From Variovorax ginsengisoli (lineage in GTDB: Bacteria > Pseudomonadota > Gammaproteobacteria > Burkholderiales > Burkholderiaceae_C), in contig NZ_JAUSRO010000010.1 of the NCBI RefSeq assembly GCF_030811835.1, forward strand, positions 124,001 to 188,000: 64,000 nucleotides of DNA, written 5' to 3'. The stretch's first letter is position 1, and every line of letters starts with the position of its first letter. The translations under genes and the position numbers were made by a program. This document shows positions 36,268 through 44,519 of this stretch, piece after piece. The notes under the pieces were generated by a model. The model made no database searches. It worked only from the letters and a program-made list of their open reading frames with translations, and was not told where the DNA came from.

Positions 36268-36301
36268 GGAATGCTTTTCAGGTAAGGACGCGTCGGCCAC
36301 A

Positions 36302-36868
36302 TCAGACCAGGTGCCGACGCAACCGTTCGACCACGGCGTCGACACCAAGCGCGTCCGGCAGGTGGGTTTCGTAGCGCCCACCAGGCGCCATGAGATAGGC
36401 GAAGGCCGTGTGCGGCACCACATAGCCATCGGGCGCATCGGCGTCCGGCACAGGCTCGGCAAACACGCGATAGGACTTCTTGGCAGCGGCGACCTGCTCG
36501 ATCGTGCCGGTGAGCCCGATGAAGCCGCCCGGATAGCGCGCCACGTACGCGCGCATCGACGCGGGGTCGTCGCGCTGCGGATCGACGGTCACATAGAGCG
36601 CCTGCACGCGCTGCGCCAGCGGCCCCAGGCGCTCCAGGGCGGTGCCCAGCTTGGCGAGCTCACGGGGGCACACGACCGCGCAATGCGAAAAACCGAAGAA
36701 AACCAGCAGATGGCGGTCGCCGAAGCTGCGCTCGTTCACCGGCCGGCCGAAATGATCGATCAGCTCGAAGCGGCCATCGATCGGCGCAGGCCGTTCGGGT
36801 GCGGCCTGGCCACCTGCGCCGCAGCAGGAACTCACGGGCTTGGAGGGATTCATCACCATGACGCTCAT
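36302..36868 (-). CDS. Sco1/SenC-like thioredoxin-fold protein without membrane anchor
   Basis: The protein has up to 188 residues. It shows the Sco copper site: Cys63 and Cys67 (SHCAVVCPREL, CxxxC) and His153 (VVPHTAFAYLM), within a thioredoxin-like fold (HLLVFFGF, YVTVDPQRDDPASM). Sco proteins normally carry an N-terminal helix that anchors them outside the membrane; here the N-terminus (NPSKPVSSCCGAGG) is polar with two adjacent cysteines. The start is uncertain: ATGs at 36868, 36859 and 36853 are in frame and the palindromic operator ends two bases before the first. It is co-transcribed with the Ldi-like gene, so it may serve metal or thiol maintenance of that enzyme rather than cytochrome oxidase. 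Confidence 0.8.
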   Translation of the reverse strand: MSVMVMNPSKPVSSCCGAGGQAAPERPAPIDGRFELIDHFGRPVNERSFGDRHLLVFFGFSHCAVVCPRELAKLGTALERLGPLAQRVQALYVTVDPQRDDPASMRAYVARYPGGFIGLTGTIEQVAAAKKSYRVFAEPVPDADAPDGYVVPHTAFAYLMAPGGRYETHLPDALGVDAVVERLRRHLV

Positions 36869-36869
36869 T

Positions 36870-36893
36870 TTTAATTACACGCGTTCAATTAAA
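36870..36893. promoter_or_regulatory. Symmetric palindrome between Sco/Ldi operon and TetR/dioxygenase genes
   Basis: TTTAATT (36870-36876) and AATTAAA (36887-36893) are perfect arms, and ACGCGT (36879-36884) is a palindrome on the same centre, giving 20 symmetric bases in 24. It lies in the gap between the divergent Sco-like and TetR genes and is a likely operator for that TetR protein. A TATACT (36916-36921) further on could be a -10 for the rightward genes. Confidence 0.6.
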
Positions 36894-36936
36894 TCACGGG
36901 GTTTTCCCGCAGCCCTATACTTTTCGAGGCCGCCCA

Positions 36937-37638
36937 TTGAACGCCACTCAGATCCACGCCGCACACAGCCCCATGTCGTTTCGCCCCTCCCGACCCGAAG
37001 TGCTCAGCCGTGCGCGAACGCAAGAGGACAAGGCCAAGGTCAAGGAAGCCTTCATCGCCGCAGGTCGCCAGCTGTTCGCTGACGAGAATCCCGCCACGGT
37101 CTCGCTGCGGCGGATCGCCGCCGCCGCCGGGTATGCGCCTGGCTCGATCTACCAGTACTTCGCCAACCAGCAGGATCTGTTCTTCCAGGTCCGCGCGCAC
37201 GACATGCGCGCCTCCACCGAGCATCTGCGCGAACAGGTCGCCAGGGTGCGAAGCCCCGTCAAGCGGGTGCTCCAGCTGTTCATCGGCACCGCGGACTACT
37301 GGCTGGCGCACATGGATGCGTTCCTGATGATCTTCCCTGCCCCCGGTGCGGACCGGTCGATGGGCGTCGGCAGCGCCGGCGTTCCGTTTGGACAGTCGGA
37401 CGCGGCGCAGGACAGCCTGCAGCTTTATTACGACGTGGTCGACGGGTACTTCCAGACGCTCGCGCATCCGCCTGCGAATGCGCGCCTGGCCGCCGATGCC
37501 CTCATCGCCGCGGTCCACGGAATGATCGTCTTCCCCTGCATGACAAGAACCATGGACTGGTCCGACACGCGTGCCATGGTGAAACACTTGGTCCACGCGG
37601 TCGTCGCCGACTGGGGCAAGGCCGGTGAGGCGGCTTGA
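36937..37638 (+). CDS. TetR-family regulator of the Ldi-like/dioxygenase locus
   Basis: The protein has up to 233 residues. The helix-turn-helix lies in VSLRRIAAAAGYAPGSIYQYF (about residues 54-74), followed by a helical ligand domain. The frame starts with TTG at 36937, which has GAGG seven bases upstream; the ATG at 36973 is an alternative with a weaker ribosome-binding site. It diverges from the Sco/Ldi-like operon across a 24-bp palindrome and lies 44 bases before the dioxygenase gene on its own strand. It probably controls both sides. Confidence 0.88.
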   Translation: MNATQIHAAHSPMSFRPSRPEVLSRARTQEDKAKVKEAFIAAGRQLFADENPATVSLRRIAAAAGYAPGSIYQYFANQQDLFFQVRAHDMRASTEHLREQVARVRSPVKRVLQLFIGTADYWLAHMDAFLMIFPAPGADRSMGVGSAGVPFGQSDAAQDSLQLYYDVVDGYFQTLAHPPANARLAADALIAAVHGMIVFPCMTRTMDWSDTRAMVKHLVHAVVADWGKAGEAA

Positions 37639-37681
37639 CGTGCGAGCATTCGAGCCCTTACAACACAAAGGAGACAGCGCC

Positions 37682-38560
37682 ATGCGCAACATTGACGAAG
37701 ACACGATCACCCAGGCCGTGCTGGCGACCTTGGCCGGCTGCAAGGACGACCGCCTGCGCACGGTCATGACAAGCCTGGTACAGCACCTCCATTCGTTCGC
37801 CCGGGAGGTCCACCTGACCGAGGCGGAATGGACCCAGGCCATCGGCTTCCTGACCGAGGTGGGCCACATCACCGACGACAAACGGCAGGAATTCATCCTG
37901 CTGTCGGACGTGCTCGGGCTGTCGACGCTGGTCACGGCGCAGAACAATGCCAAGCCGGCCGGCTGCACCGAGGCGACCGTCTTCGGCCCGTTCTTCGTCG
38001 AGAACGCACCCGAATACCGCAATGGCGACGACATCGCCAATGGCGCCGTGGGCCTGCCCTGCTTCGTCAGCGGCAGCGTCCGGGGACTCGGCGGCGAGCC
38101 GATCGCACATGCACGCATGGACGTTTGGCAGGCCGACGAAGAAGGCTTCTACGACGTCCAGCTGCCATCGACGGACGGCCAGGCGGAGCACCGTGCACGC
38201 GGCCATCTGCGCACCGCAGAAGACGGCGGTTACCACTTCAAATCGATCCTTGCCGAGCCCTACCCGATTCCACATGACGGCCCCGTGGGACGGATGCTCG
38301 ACGCACTCGGGCGCCACCCGTGGCGGCCTGCACACCTGCACTTCATGATCCAGGCACCGGGCTACGAGACACTCATCACCCACGTTTTTCGCGAAGGCAG
38401 CGACTACCTGGATTCGGACGCCGTCTTCGGCGTGCGGTCGACGCTGGTCGCCGACTGGGTGCACCACGCGAGCGGCCCCGCACCGGACGGCACATGTCCT
38501 GAAGGCGGCTTCTATGCGCTGCAGTACGACTTTGTCCTCAATCCCTTGGCGGGCGGTTAG
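37682..38560 (+). CDS. Intradiol ring-cleavage dioxygenase, hydroxyquinol 1,2-dioxygenase type
   Basis: The 292-residue iron(III) enzyme opens catechol-type rings between the two hydroxyls. The expected metal ligands are visible: Tyr157 (GFYDVQ), Tyr194 (PYPIPHDG), His218 and His220 (RPAHLHF). Their positions and the N-terminal dimerisation domain match hydroxyquinol 1,2-dioxygenases more than catechol dioxygenases. AAGGAGA sits well before the ATG at 37682. No maleylacetate reductase is nearby, so the next step of that pathway must lie elsewhere, or the substrate is a different diol. Confidence 0.88.
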   Translation: MRNIDEDTITQAVLATLAGCKDDRLRTVMTSLVQHLHSFAREVHLTEAEWTQAIGFLTEVGHITDDKRQEFILLSDVLGLSTLVTAQNNAKPAGCTEATVFGPFFVENAPEYRNGDDIANGAVGLPCFVSGSVRGLGGEPIAHARMDVWQADEEGFYDVQLPSTDGQAEHRARGHLRTAEDGGYHFKSILAEPYPIPHDGPVGRMLDALGRHPWRPAHLHFMIQAPGYETLITHVFREGSDYLDSDAVFGVRSTLVADWVHHASGPAPDGTCPEGGFYALQYDFVLNPLAGG

Positions 38561-38940
38561 TCCTTAGGTCCCTGGTTCGAGCGAGGTCAAGAAGCCATAA
38601 AAAAGACCTTACGCAGCAATGCGTTGCGGGTGGTGGATAAGAGCCAAAATTGTCACAGCGTGAACATATTGGATCTTTCAGCTGTGCTCAGCTCATTCAT
38701 CCGCAACTGTCTGCGGAGGCCCTCGCTGGGAGCCGCTTTGGGCGAGGCGCGGCCTCGGCTACGATGGCAGGAGTCGGCCGAGGCTGTGTGGAAACGCATT
38801 CGGCACTTCAGTATGCCGATCATTCGCGTCGGGAGGGCCACCTCAAGCCTCACAGGTCATCCAGTACTCGCAGTCGCGGCTTTGACGAATTTGACGCGCA
38901 TATGATCCCGCTGCATGCCGTTGAAGCGCCGCAAAGAGAC
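38561..38940. other. Stretch without a gene, probably the terminal part of the adjacent IS
   Basis: No gene is supported in these 380 bases. The segment around 38775-38800, with GCCGAGGCTGTGTGGAAAC, resembles non-coding sequence found beyond the transposase of IS1182-type elements, so the element's end may lie near here. I cannot define its inverted repeat. Confidence 0.35.
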
Positions 38941-39890
38941 TCACGCCTCCACCAGCCTCATCGCCTTCATCGTTTTAGTCATACCCAGGATGGCGATCAC
39001 CCGCTTGAGGTTGTAGGCCAGCACATGCAGGCTCATCTCGGTGCCCACATGCGCCAGCGTCTTCGTCAGGAAGTGCGTCGAGCCCATCCAGTGCTTCAAC
39101 GTCCCGAACACATGCTCCACAGTGCGCCTTCGCAAGGTCATGGCATCGGGCTTCTTGTCCAGCCGCTGCTGGGCCCGCTCGAGCACCTCTTCATGTTCCC
39201 AGCGGCGGATTCGCCGGTATTCGCCTGTCGTGCGTTGGTCTTTGATCGCGCATGTGGGGCAGACACTGGTCCAGTAGACATGGGCGTTGAGCCCGCTCTT
39301 CTCCAGCGTGCTGAATCGGTAGATGGCTCGCTCACCGGCTGGGCACTGGTACTCATCGTCCTTTGCGATGTAGATGAAGTCGGCCTTACCGAAGCGGCCG
39401 TGCGCCTTCGCGTTGGAGGTCATTGGCTTGGGAACGAAGGCAATAATTCCGGCGTCCTCGCAAGCCTTGATCTCCAGCCTCTGTTGAAGTAGCCGCGGTC
39501 GGCGAAGGCTTGCAACCTGGTCTTGCCCATGGCCTCGCGTGCGGCCACTGCCATTCTGGTGAGCTGAGTTCGATCGTTGCCGATATTCGTGACCTCGTGG
39601 GTGACGATGAGGCGATGCTTGCCATCGACTGCCGTCTGTACGTTGTAGCCGACCAAGCCTGTGCTCTTGCCCGATTGAAGCATCGAACGCGAATCAGGAT
39701 CCGTCAGCGAGCGCTGCTGGCCTGGTTCGCTCTTGAGCTGCTCCTTGGTCTCGTCAAGTTGCCGCATCCGTTCGCGCAGCTTGCCGATCTTCTCCTGCAG
39801 GCAATCGGTCTTGGCCTCGAGGTCAGCGGGCTGGACGCGGTCTGCAGTTTCCAGCGCGTCGAGGTAGCGCTGGATGCTTTGCTCGACACC
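38941..39890 (-). pseudogene. IS1182-family transposase remnant, truncated and frameshifted
   Basis: Reading leftward, the frame from 39890 runs through an N-terminal coiled part, then DPDSRSM, GYNVQTAVD and ADRGYFN of the DDE transposase. After about 39475-39482 the match jumps frame: the next frame gives EIKACEDAGIIAFVPKP, KAHGRFGKADF, CPAGE and the end with RRRTVEHVFGTLKHWMG and YNLKRVI. A one- or two-base change in AGAGGCTG explains this. The N-terminal third is missing; an in-frame TAG at 39891-39893 marks the break, where a LysR fragment begins. The element is dead and partial. Confidence 0.8.
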
Positions 39891-39903
39891 CTAATCATTG
39901 GGC

Positions 39904-40251
39904 GTCTTCCTGATGCAGCTCACAAACTTCACGCCGCTGGGTGATCCCGCCTTCATCGAGCTACGCCATGCGAGCCATGGTGTGAGGCGCCTACGGATGC
40001 GCGGCCGGTTGTCGACCGACGAGGCGCCCACCGCCCGAGCTTCGACTCTGGCAGGCCACGGCGTGGTGCGCCTGCTGCGCATCGACGCCGACCCGCTCAT
40101 TCGCGAAGGCCGCTTAATCCCGCTGCTGCCCCGCTGGACGCTGCCGGGTATGGGTTGCTATGCCATCGCAGCGCGGCGCGACGATCAGCCGTTGAAAGTT
40201 GTGCGCTGCATCGAGTCCGTGCGCGCCTATTTCGGCAACACCGACGCCTAA
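39904..40251 (+). pseudogene. C-terminal fragment of a LysR-type regulator
   Basis: About 115 residues remain. They match the end of the LysR effector domain: LRHASHGVRRLRMRG, then LLRIDADPLIREGRLIPLLP followed by RWTLPGMGCYAI and RRDDQPLKVVRCIESVRAYF. The helix-turn-helix and most of the ligand domain are missing, cut at the junction with the IS1182-like remnant. It was presumably broken by that insertion or by a linked deletion. Confidence 0.7.
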
Positions 40252-40255
40252 GGCG

Positions 40256-40573
40256 CGAGATCGAGCGACTGCTGCTCACGCACCTGCACGGGCAGTGCCC
40301 CAAGCTCGTGCGATTCCTGGACAAAGGATCTTGACCGTTGGGCTCCAACCCGTTGGAGAACACGATCCGGCCCCTCGCTCTGGGCAGGCGAGCCTGGTTG
40401 TTCGCCGGCAGCGAACTGGCGGGTCAACGTGCTGCGGTCATGAGGGTTCTGGTGCAGTCGGCCAAGTTGCATGGTCACGATCCGTGGGCTTACCAGAAGG
40501 ACGTGCTCACACGGCTGCCGACACATCTGAACAGCCGTATCGACGAGTTGCTCCCGCACCAATGGCAGCGTAG
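40256..40573 (+). pseudogene. IS66 TnpC C-terminal remnant
   Basis: From about 40336 the plus strand encodes NPLENTIRPLALGRRAWLFA, AGQRAAVMRVLVQSAKLHGHD, DVLTRLPTHLNSRIDELLPH, which is the C-terminus of the IS66-family TnpC transposase. The preceding 70 bases (CPKLVRFLDKGS, then a stop) also look like transposase sequence but in a frame closed by TGA, and may derive from another element. No start or active-site residues are present. Confidence 0.72.
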
Positions 40574-40621
40574 ATTAGAGGCGGGATGGCGAGCCCAGCT
40601 CGGGCGATCGTCAAACTATTT

Positions 40622-41044
40622 TCAGCCTTTGGCGATAGCAAGTAATCCACCCAGCATCATGGCGCCGCCGATGAGCTTGGCAGCCGTCAGCGACTCGCCC
40701 AGCAGAAGCCAAGCCAACACAAGCGCGACCACAACGCTACCTTTGTCAATGAGCGCGACTGTGGACACCTCGCCGAGTTTGATGGCTTTGTAATAGAAGA
40801 TCCAAGAGCCTGCGGTCGTGACACCCGACAGCGCAAGCCACCCAATGTTGCGCGGCGTCAGGGAGCGCACTTGTTCAATAGGAACGACGGCACCAGCAAA
40901 CATCAGGACGAATGCGAAGACGAAACATGTCCGCACGGCCAGTCCCAGATCACCAGAAATGCCAGCAAGACCCAACTTGGCGATCACCGAAGTGAAGCCG
41001 GCGAAGGCCATAGAGACAATGGCGTAGAGGACCCACTTTTCCAT
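40622..41044 (-). CDS. EamA/DMT-family membrane transporter (single repeat)
   Basis: The 140-residue protein has about four or five helices and the EamA pattern: WVLYAIVSMAFAGFTSVIAK at the start, RSLTPRNIGWLALSGVTTAG and YYKAIKLGEVSTVALIDKGS in the middle, and LLGESLTAAKLIGGAMMLGG at the end. Most drug/metabolite transporters have two such repeats; one-repeat versions are known and are thought to dimerise. AGGAGG precedes the ATG and lies inside the end of a small upstream frame. It is one of the few intact genes in a zone of broken elements. Confidence 0.82.
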   Translation of the reverse strand: MEKWVLYAIVSMAFAGFTSVIAKLGLAGISGDLGLAVRTCFVFAFVLMFAGAVVPIEQVRSLTPRNIGWLALSGVTTAGSWIFYYKAIKLGEVSTVALIDKGSVVVALVLAWLLLGESLTAAKLIGGAMMLGGLLAIAKG

Positions 41045-41046
41045 TG

Positions 41047-41247
41047 CTACCTCCTGAATGCCGTGCCAATAAAATCGCGCCGATCACCACTCAGGGCAAG
41101 CCTGAAGGACCTCTTTATCATACGTGGTGTGCCCACCAGTAAGCGATAGAGGCGCAGCCCATCGAGCAGCGCCTGTGGCGACCAGATCAGACGCGGCAGG
41201 TATAGCGCGGTCCTCTTCGTATCACTAGTTAATACCTTAAAACGCAA
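41047..41247 (-). CDS. Small unidentified protein upstream of EamA gene
   Basis: A 66-residue, strongly basic frame (ALYLPRLIWSPQALLDGLRL, ending GDRRDFIGTAFRR) stops two bases before the EamA ATG, and its last codons contain the AGGAGG used by that gene, which suggests coupling. I recognise no family; it could equally be the tail of a gene cut by the nearby rearrangements. Confidence 0.3.
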   Translation of the reverse strand: MRFKVLTSDTKRTALYLPRLIWSPQALLDGLRLYRLLVGTPRMIKRSFRLALSGDRRDFIGTAFRR

Positions 41248-41782
41248 GCCCCGCAGTCTGCTTTTCTCTTCGAAAGAGCGCCTCCATGACCACTAATCGC
41301 AGGCCGACTGGGAGCGAAATGCCGTGCGTGGCGCCGGCTTGAACCGCCGAAACTGAAAAGATGGCCTCAGACGCAAAGCTCCGCGTCCCTGCAAGGGCGC
41401 CGCGCCGAGAGGGCGACGAGGTTAGAAGGACGATGTCCGCTCATTCCGGCAGCAGGAAACAGGGGGGCGTCTAATTCGCCTCTCGGGGCACAAGCGTGAG
41501 CCCGCGCGGGTTTTAGACGGAGCCAGGGGTGAAACATATAGATTCGGCTCGAAACCTGATCAAACTGCCGGTTAGAACTTGTTTTGGCGCCATCGACTGC
41601 TCCAAATCCCTTTTTCCGGCTATTGCACCGGCGCGCCCCTCTCGTGGCGCGCACGGACAGGTCAGCACCACCTCGGCCCGCTCGCGCGGGTGTACGACGT
41701 AGACCGAGTCCAGCGCCTTGATGGCCGTCAAGGCTGCGCGAACGGCCCACGCCTAGCATGGGTAAACCCTCAAGGAACGCGT
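41248..41782. other. Non-coding stretch, nothing recognised
   Basis: About 535 bases with no frame that resembles a protein, no clear repeat and no hairpin of note. Its base composition is slightly lower in GC at 41220-41280 and 41530-41580. It may be the remains of deleted genes and presumably holds the promoter of the DoxX gene at 41783. Confidence 0.35.
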
Positions 41783-42274
41783 ATGAAACTTCTTTATCCC
41801 AGCGACTTCAAAATCAAGCTGGAAAACTTCGACCTGACACGCAGCGAGAACATCCTGCGCATCATCTGCGGCGCCTTCATGTTCCCGCATGCACTGAGCA
41901 AGTTCGCCGCGCTTGGCACGCTTTCGGCAGGCACCGTGGGCTTCTTCGCCAAGGCCGGGTTTCAGCCACCCGAACTATGGGTCTGGCTGGCCGCGTTCAT
42001 GGAGGTCGCCACGGGCATCGGGCTGGTTCTTGGCATCTGCACGCGCTATGCAGCCCTCGGTGCTGCAGGCGCCCTGGCCGTCGCGGTCTACGCACTGCAG
42101 ATGGTTAAGGGCTTCGGCTGGACCTGGAACACGGGCGGGTACGAATACCCGGTTTTCTGGGGAATCACCTGCCTGGCCGTCGCGATCTGGGAATTTCGGC
42201 GCGTCTACGGCAACAGCACCTTCAAGGCGCGCGCCGCGATCGACGGCCAGCCTGTCAGAGCACCTGCAGGCTGA
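41783..42274 (+). CDS. DoxX-family membrane protein
   Basis: The 163-residue protein has four helices. SENILRIICGAFMFPHALSKF and the later MEVATGIGLVLGICTRYAALGAA are the usual DoxX features. AAGGAACGC precedes the ATG. It is unlike the DoxX-like protein at 33.7 kb outside these motifs. It stands alone between two IS66 fragments, so its neighbours give no hint of function. Confidence 0.8.
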   Translation: MKLLYPSDFKIKLENFDLTRSENILRIICGAFMFPHALSKFAALGTLSAGTVGFFAKAGFQPPELWVWLAAFMEVATGIGLVLGICTRYAALGAAGALAVAVYALQMVKGFGWTWNTGGYEYPVFWGITCLAVAIWEFRRVYGNSTFKARAAIDGQPVRAPAG

Positions 42275-42329
42275 CCCAGTACGCAAAAGCCACGACCAAA
42301 GCCGATGCTGGGATCGTAGAGATCCAGGC

Positions 42330-42960
42330 TCACACGTTTGGAGCTCGTTTGGGGGGCGAGCTCAACGCTGCGCTTGAGCGCTTAGTCGATGGCCCTGGCA
42401 CGCCAGCGACGACCTGGAGGCGTTGCGCGACGAGCCAGGAGTGCAATGCCAGCGTAATCGGTCGTGCACGTTCCTGCCGCAGTTGGAGGCGTTGCCCGGC
42501 TGCCATGCCCTTGGCCTCGCGCTCGATACCGTACAGCTGTCCGATGAACTCCCCCGCCGTAGCAGCGACGGTGCTCTTGTTGGTCTTCACCAACTCAACG
42601 AAGTACCGGCTCGTCCGAAGATCGCTTCCTGCCTGTACAGCGGCAGGTGCTCGGAGTGCTTGGCCACCAAGACGGGGGCCAGCAAGCTGGCAATGGAGAT
42701 GCACCTGTCGATGATCACGGCGGGAACCGGCGCCTGCGCTGCGCCACATCCGCCCCACGGCCAGATCACCTTACGGACGCATACTCATCGAGCCGCTTCA
42801 AGGCGGGCAGGGAATTTTTGTCCACATCAAATCTTTCCCCCAGGGCACTGGACGCCCGGCCGTCGGCCTGCCCTTGTCGTTCGAGGTCGAACTCGGGCTT
42901 CAAGGCAAGAAGAGAGCGAAGGTGGTCGAGTCCATTCGTGTGAGCAAGCCGATGAAGCAA
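42330..42960 (-). pseudogene. IS66 TnpC remnant with internal deletion and frameshifts
   Basis: Reading leftward, 42960-42766 gives an N-terminal-like stretch (KPEFDLERQGQADGRASS). About 42720-42590 then gives PVPAVIIDRCISIASLLAPVLVAKHSEHLPLYRQ of TnpC. In another frame 42590-42380 gives TNKSTVAATAGEFIGQLYGIEREAK and RQERARPITLALHSWLVAQR. The catalytic centre between the last two parts is missing. The tail (RAID, stop, ALKRSVEL) is again out of frame. The IS66 piece at 40.3 kb begins close to where this one ends, but on the other strand. Confidence 0.72.
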
Positions 42961-43181
42961 CGCCGCGAAGAATCACCAGCCGATTGGACACTGCCACGCT
43001 TGACTGGCTCGGCCCGGCTTGCGGTTGGCCCGGCGCGCTGCTCGAGCGGCCGCCGCGCGCAGCAGACGATCCAAGGCTGCATCGACACAGGCCCGTGTCT
43101 TGCTTAACTGCTCCGTGGCCTCGGCAAGAGGCTGCGACGCCCTCTTCCAACACATGAGCCTTTACGGCGTTATTCGTTCTC

Positions 43182-44231
43182 ATGAAACTACAGCGCACGC
43201 TTCTCTGTCTGTCTCTTTCCCTCGGTACGGTCTTCGGTCCGGCGCTCGCGCAGGCCCAGGACGCCAAACCCGGCGTCAGCATCTACGCCACTGGCGGCAC
43301 AATTGCCGGCGCTTCCAAGAGCAGCACCGACACCACCACCTACAAGGCAGGCTCCATCGGCGTGCAGGCCCTCATCGACGCGGTACCTGAACTCAGCAGC
43401 GTGGCCACCATCACCGGTGAGCAGATTGCCAACGTCCCTAGCAACGACATCACCACCTCCCTGCTGCTGAAGCTCTCGCAGACCATCAACCGCCAGTTGG
43501 CCCAGCCCGGCACCAATGGCGTGGTGGTCACCCACGGTACCGACACCCTGGAAGAAACCGCGTTCTTTCTGGACCTGACGACCTCGGGTAGCGGCAAGCC
43601 GGTAGTCATCGTGGGCGCCATGCGCCCGGCCACGGCGATCAGCGCTGATGGCCCGTTCAACCTGCTGCAGGCGGTATCGCTGGCCGCCAGCAACTCGGCC
43701 AAGAACCGCGGAGCCATGGTGGTGATGAACGACCGCATCGGTTCGGCCTTCTACAACACCAAGACCAACACCACAGCGATGGACACCTTCCGCTCGGTGG
43801 AGCAGGGCTACCTGGGCATGTTCATCGGCACCCAGCCGTCTTTCTACTACTCGCCCGCACTGCCCACCGGCAAGCTGGCGTTCGATGTGTCGGGCATCAC
43901 GAGCTTGCCCAAGGTCTCCATCGTCTACATGCATGAAGACCAGGACAACGAACAGCTCGATGCCGCCATCCGTGCCGGCGCCAAGGGCGTGGTGATTGTG
44001 GGCAACGGCAATGGTTCGACGCCGACGATCGTCAAGAATCGCATCGAAGAACTGACCAAACAGGGCTATCCCGTGGTGCGGGCCAGCCGTACCGGCAGTG
44101 GCTTCTCCACCAAGAAGATCGAGGGCATCGGCTCGGGCACGCTCAATGCGCAGAAGTCGCGCATCCTGTTGATGCTGGCCCTGTCCCAGGGCGCAGACAT
44201 CCAGCTGCTGCGCAGCTATTTCAACGGCTGA
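43182..44231 (+). CDS. ansB: Periplasmic type II L-asparaginase (asparaginase/glutaminase)
   Basis: The 349-residue enzyme hydrolyses asparagine (often also glutamine) to aspartate and ammonia. A signal peptide ends near residue 24-26 (PALAQAQD), so it is exported. The catalytic motifs are IYATGGTIAGAS (nucleophile Thr40), a tyrosine in TTTYKAGSIGVQ, and VVTHGTDTLEETAFF with the second threonine and aspartate. The length and signal peptide fit type II enzymes. It is intact although flanked by broken elements on both sides; no clear ribosome-binding site precedes the ATG at 43182. The symbol denotes the family. Confidence 0.92.
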   Translation: MKLQRTLLCLSLSLGTVFGPALAQAQDAKPGVSIYATGGTIAGASKSSTDTTTYKAGSIGVQALIDAVPELSSVATITGEQIANVPSNDITTSLLLKLSQTINRQLAQPGTNGVVVTHGTDTLEETAFFLDLTTSGSGKPVVIVGAMRPATAISADGPFNLLQAVSLAASNSAKNRGAMVVMNDRIGSAFYNTKTNTTAMDTFRSVEQGYLGMFIGTQPSFYYSPALPTGKLAFDVSGITSLPKVSIVYMHEDQDNEQLDAAIRAGAKGVVIVGNGNGSTPTIVKNRIEELTKQGYPVVRASRTGSGFSTKKIEGIGSGTLNAQKSRILLMLALSQGADIQLLRSYFNG

Positions 44232-44267
44232 AGACCGGCGCCGAGGAGGCTAGGCCATCTTAATGTG

Positions 44268-44480
44268 TCAAAGCGTAGCCTTGCGCTGCTCTACTTCATC
44301 AAGCAAGACTTGGTCTTGGCGCTCGTCATAGAGCCTCGTCGTGCGTGCGCTCTCGTGGTTCGCCATCTGCTGAGCCACTTCGAGCTGCCCGCCGTTGCGC
44401 AGGCACTCACACTGAGAGTCGCTGATGAATGTCTGGTTCTGTGCTGGGGAGGGCGTCCAAGCCGGCCAGCCTCTCGCTTC
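44268..44480 (-). pseudogene. C-terminal tail of a tyrosine recombinase/integrase
   Basis: Reading leftward, the frame contains CLRNGGQLEVAQQMANHESA, RTTRLYDERQDQVLLDEVEQ, the region around the catalytic histidine and nucleophilic tyrosine of XerC-like phage or transposon integrases. The part upstream that should hold the first catalytic arginine is not recognisable. It is a truncated remnant of a mobile element that once entered here. Confidence 0.65.
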
Positions 44481-44519
44481 AAGGGCCAGCAGGTATTTGG
44501 CGACGGAGAGCGCAGCGGC

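Noticed and set aside
38565-38590. A GGTTCGAG stretch after the dioxygenase gene that recalls a tRNA T-arm
   Set aside because: No acceptor stem, anticodon arm or D-arm can be paired around it.
41367-41759. A 130-codon minus-strand frame in the gap before the second DoxX gene
   Set aside because: The composition is biased, there is no motif or ribosome-binding site, and an overlapping frame is equally long.
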